From Pelecanus crispus (Eukaryota > Chordata > Aves > Pelecaniformes > Pelecanidae): DNA of 64,000 nucleotides. This document shows positions 60,701-64,000 of the stretch, in pieces. The stretch lies in NCBI RefSeq assembly GCF_030463565.1, contig NC_134645.1, positions 1,371,501 through 1,435,500 on the forward strand, read 5' to 3'. A program made the position numbers and the translations under genes. How positions within the stretch are numbered: the first letter of the stretch is position 1; each line of letters begins with the position of its first letter. The notes beneath the pieces are model-generated. The model was not told where the DNA came from, searched no databases, and saw nothing but the letters and a program-made list of their open reading frames with translations.

Positions 60701-63685
60701 AAGCTGGGAAGGAAAGCAAGTATATTCAGCTGAAAATATTATTTGAGTTGGTACTTGCAGGTTCACAACAACTGTGAATGGTAACGTGATGAAAAGCCAA
60801 GTCAACACATTTGTTCCAGGCTAATACATGGTCAATAAGTATGTTTAGAACAGTAACAAAATTATCTTTACCTTCATCTTTGCTCATTGCCCTCTGACCC
60901 TGGCTGCTGACAGAGTCTCCGTCTCTTTGATGCTTTTGACTAAGTCTCACATAAAGGGCTTTCTGCATTGCTGGAAGAAAATCCGGTACGTTAATGGCTG
61001 GTTTATGGCCCATATGGCTACTCATGCAGTCCGACTCGCTTCCACCTTGATGCGACTCTTGAGCCATGAGGTGAGCCTGGTGATCTGTAAATTCTCCATG
61101 CCATGTTCCATCTGCAATATAAAAAAAACAGTTAGCAGCTAATCTATACAAGCTTTTACAGCAGAGGAGATAAAACATAAAACACAATCAAGCAAAACTA
61201 ATGTGACTTATATTACATGACTGGAAAGCATCAGACAAAAGAGCCTATACACTGCAGACGTTCCAGGAGGTTTGGCTTTCTATCCAAACTTCTTGCAGCT
61301 GCTCCGCTTTGGAGCCGTGATGCTTTAATGCCGCGCAACTGCGAAGCACCATATCAAGGAACGAGGATTTTGAAATGTCCTTACCACCAGAGTTATTAGC
61401 TGGCTGGAAGTTATGAACGGCTTGATGAGAATAGTAATTGTCATAGAAATCAGCTGGGTTCTGAATAGGCTCGTAATTCATATTCGGCTGCCGTTCACCA
61501 GGCATCTGCTGGTATTGTGGCCCCGGAGGACAATGATTCTCTCTCGGCATATTCACCATATGTCCTTGAACTCCTGGGGCATTGTAAGATCCACCGAGAC
61601 CTGGCGGCGTGAGAGGTGGCCCACCTTGCTGTCCTTGCATAGGCATACCAGTCTGGTTCTGCGGTCCCAGAAAGCCTGGCGGAACACCCTGCATAGGAGG
61701 ACTCTGCGGCATCCCTGGGCCCTGAGGCCCCGCGCATGGATGATGTCCAGGAGAACCTGGGTGCATCGGCGGCCCGTTATGTCCTTGTGACATGCCGGGT
61801 CCCGGCCCTGGACTTGAACCTGGATTATACATATGCTGAGAATGGGGGTCATTTCCCTGAAACGGTGGTCTTGGTGGTGATGCGCTGTTATAGAAGGTCG
61901 GTGGCCTGTAGGCGAAAAAAAATTGGCGACTCAAATTTCGCACCTACAAAGATCAACAGCCTGTTGGCTACCTCCTCCCCCCTCCTCACTCTTACAGATG
62001 TCTGTTCGTACTTATTTGATCTTAAGTTGGATAAAAATCTGAAAGAAGCAAAATAATTTTCAAAGAGAATAACTATGTACGTTACACATGGCAGAGCTTG
62101 TCTGGAAGTAGAACATTTTTTCCAGTATTAGCACATGCAGAACTGGACATTTGCTGCCACTAAGAGTTTTAAACATCCCAAGGCCAACCATCTCCATCAG
62201 GACTGTCTGGCTTCGGTCAAGAAAAAGCTAACTATAAAAAGAATTCAGAAGGAATGAACTTTGCTCAACCTGCAAATGGAGATAGGCAAGGCAGGCACAG
62301 AGCCAAAACAAAAGCCAATGGAGTGGCTTTCTGGAAGGTCAAGGCTCAGTAAGTTCTCTTCTATGGAAAGCATTAAATAAGTAAATAATTATGACAGCCA
62401 ATATTTGACAGATCATTAACTTAGCAATATACTCGGAAGTATATACTTCTGACAAACAAAAATATTTGTTTAAATATTTATGCAGCCATGTTTTAAGGAG
62501 AGTTCTACGCACAGTTCTAAAACCTACTTTTTTCCAATTTTGTGTGCTAAATCCACGGTAGGCTTCACAACTATTTCAAAGAGAGACGGGATTTTCTTGT
62601 ATTCTCCTGAAGGATCTTGATAATTTTCTATATCAGACTCGGAAAACGGATATTGCTCTGGCGGGGTTGGCAGAAGCCCAACACCTGGTGGTGGCTTAGG
62701 GAGAGGAACAATGCCACGCTTTCTGAGTTCCTCCAGTTCTTTCTCATCTTCGTTTTGTGGTTCCTCCTCAGTATTCAAAACCTAGAACAAAGCAACGTAA
62801 CAAACACTTAATTTCGCAGTACACGCAATTCAATTTAGTCTTGCACTTTCCGCTTACATATAATCACCTGCTAAAATACTACTATATATTGACATCAAAC
62901 TCAGATGAATTATAACTCTGTATTACTTGTTCTGCAGGACACAGATTCACAGCCAGGAAGCAAACTATTTCTGTAATCAGGAAGGGACAATTTCACACAA
63001 GTCCATTTCCTTCAGACAGTAATTTTAAGTAAGAGAAACTGAAGGACTTATTCTAAGATTCATTAACTTAATTAAATTCAGGCCACTTTTCTGTTAAGGC
63101 CTGTTGTACAGTAACTGCAGAGAGACAAATATCCAAGTTAACACAAAGGTCAAGATTTCATGAATCATTCAGAGGAGGCACCTCATTCCTTTCTCCACCC
63201 CGAGTGCAGAAGTCAGTCAGATGGTATCTAATTTCTAGGCAGCTAAAGGAAAACAACATAAAAGCCACGCTTCTTGTTACAGAGTACATGAAAATTTCCA
63301 CAGAAAAGGATGCAAAAGAAAAGTTCAAGAGCAGAAACTTGAGTTGTGAAAATAAATGAGTGATATAGCTAAAAAATAACTGAATAACTGATGGCAAGGG
63401 GAATTCCTGGTATTGAACCTGGTCACAGACTTACTGTGCTAAAAAGCAACAGGGAAGCTTAACATCGTTACTGTTTAGCATCACATTCCCCGAGAATCCC
63501 ATGGAAATTTCTAGCAACCTCCCCCCTATTCTTTCAAGCAACAAACCTTGCGTTTACAGACCAAGTGCTGCTCACCTTATCCAACAGCTCTTTTGTTTCT
63601 GCAGTCAGGGGAGCATGAGAAAATTTGCACTTATCTCCTTGATAGCATTTCGCTCCTGTGTGGTAGAACTTGCAAGGGAATTCAT
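57797..63685 (-). CDS. ZC3H6: ZC3H6, CCCH zinc-finger protein 6 (3' part; gene continues beyond the window)
   Basis: Nuclear, probably RNA-associated protein of the ZC3H4/ZC3H6/ZC3H8 family; ZC3H4 is known to restrict non-coding transcription, the role of ZC3H6 is less clear. Exons in coding order (minus): 63685-63576, 62781-62528, 61905-61385, 61111-60872, 59298-57797; about 875 codons, all phases compatible. The first exon holds a complete C-x8-C-x5-C-x3-H finger ([20 protein letters not shown]), the last of the array. Then [20 protein letters not shown] and [20 protein letters not shown], a Pro/Gly-rich region (61.4-61.9 kb), an [13 protein letters not shown] acidic motif near 59270, repeated DPRL motifs, and the end [17 protein letters not shown]3H4 shares several motifs but differs in the third finger and the Pro-rich part. 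Fingers 1 and 2 and the start lie past 64000. Confidence 0.93.
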
Positions 63686-63703
63686 GTAAGCAATGTATTA
63701 AGG
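63686..63703 (-). promoter_or_regulatory. ZC3H6: U12-type AC splice acceptor with branch-point motif in ZC3H6
   Basis: On the minus strand the exon is preceded by ccttaat (63703-63697), an exact match to the U12 branch core CCTTRAY, then attgcttac. The exon starts after AC (63687-63686). The putative branch adenosine is about 12 bases from the splice site. The nearest AG acceptor upstream lies at 63709-63708 and would not reproduce the family sequence. With AC the codon split N|AT gives asparagine (MHN|EFPCK) if the previous exon ends in A. Confidence 0.7.
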
Positions 63704-63897
63704 TTTCCTAACAAAGGTCGATTTCTCATTTGCACTGTTTGGCAAGTTTATGAAATTCAGCTGTCAACTATCCTTCAATTCTTCACCAGTACTTAATCTT
63801 TCCAAAGCAATATGTTAAGAATTTTGAAAGCTGATAACCAACTTACCTCCTAGTTCCATTTAACATAACAGTTACATTACTGTGCCTTAATATTCAC

Positions 63898-64000
63898 CAA
63901 GCGCAAGTCCTGCCTGACCAACCTAGTGGCTTTCTATGAAGGAGTAACTGCATCAGTGGACAAGGGAAAAGCAATGGATGTTATCTACTTGGATTTCTGC
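63898..64000 (+). mobile_element. CR1-type LINE reverse-transcriptase fragment (cut by window end)
   Basis: From 63902 the plus strand reads [20 protein letters not shown] and then MDVIYLDFC, the reverse-transcriptase segment before the (K/S)AFDTV motif of CR1 ORF2. The frame is open to the window end. It lies in an intron of ZC3H6, antisense to it. The 5' edge is not clear. Confidence 0.75.

Overview
This is nuclear DNA of a vertebrate, almost certainly a bird. It has spliced genes with GT-AG introns, CpG-island promoters, many 3'-truncated CR1 LINE copies with the typical avian tail, endogenous-retrovirus solo LTRs and expanded GC-rich minisatellites. The species cannot be fixed from the window.

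Layout. (1) 1.35-8.5 kb, plus strand: an intact BTB/POZ C2H2 zinc-finger gene, a tandem paralogue of GZF1. It has an extra in-frame 933-nt exon carrying an acidic linker and five more fingers. (2) 9.0-20.4 kb, plus: GZF1 itself, starting about 0.2 kb after the paralogue's polyadenylation signal. (3) 26.0-39.4 kb, minus: NAPB (beta-SNAP), 11 coding exons, all resolved. Intron 1 carries a ~2.9 kb C-rich minisatellite that reaches the exon 1 donor; a second, TTGCAC-based minisatellite (39.5-41.2 kb) flanks the promoter; intron 10 holds a ~0.5 kb polypurine tract. (4) 41.4-43.6 kb: an 18-bp satellite (20 copies), a solo ERV LTR and a CpG island. (5) 44.1-52.8 kb, plus: a divergent vinculin/alpha-catenin-superfamily gene that I cannot name, most of it in one ~3.2 kb exon. 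(6) 57.8 kb to the end, minus: the 3' part of ZC3H6, including a U12-type AC acceptor; the gene continues beyond the window. A LINE reverse-transcriptase fragment sits in the last 100 bases.

The GZF1-NAPB neighbourhood is conserved with mammals. The genes are not one pathway: two BTB zinc-finger transcription factors, a SNARE-disassembly adaptor, a probable actin/adhesion-type scaffold and an RNA-associated CCCH protein. GZF1 and NAPB are convergent; NAPB and the vinculin-like gene are divergent; the vinculin-like gene and ZC3H6 are convergent.

The most unusual items are the GZF1 tandem paralogue with its cassette exon, the vinculin-like gene with the giant exon, and the two minisatellites enclosing NAPB exon 1. 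All exon limits were read by eye from splice signals, phase and protein similarity; no alignment or transcript data were available.
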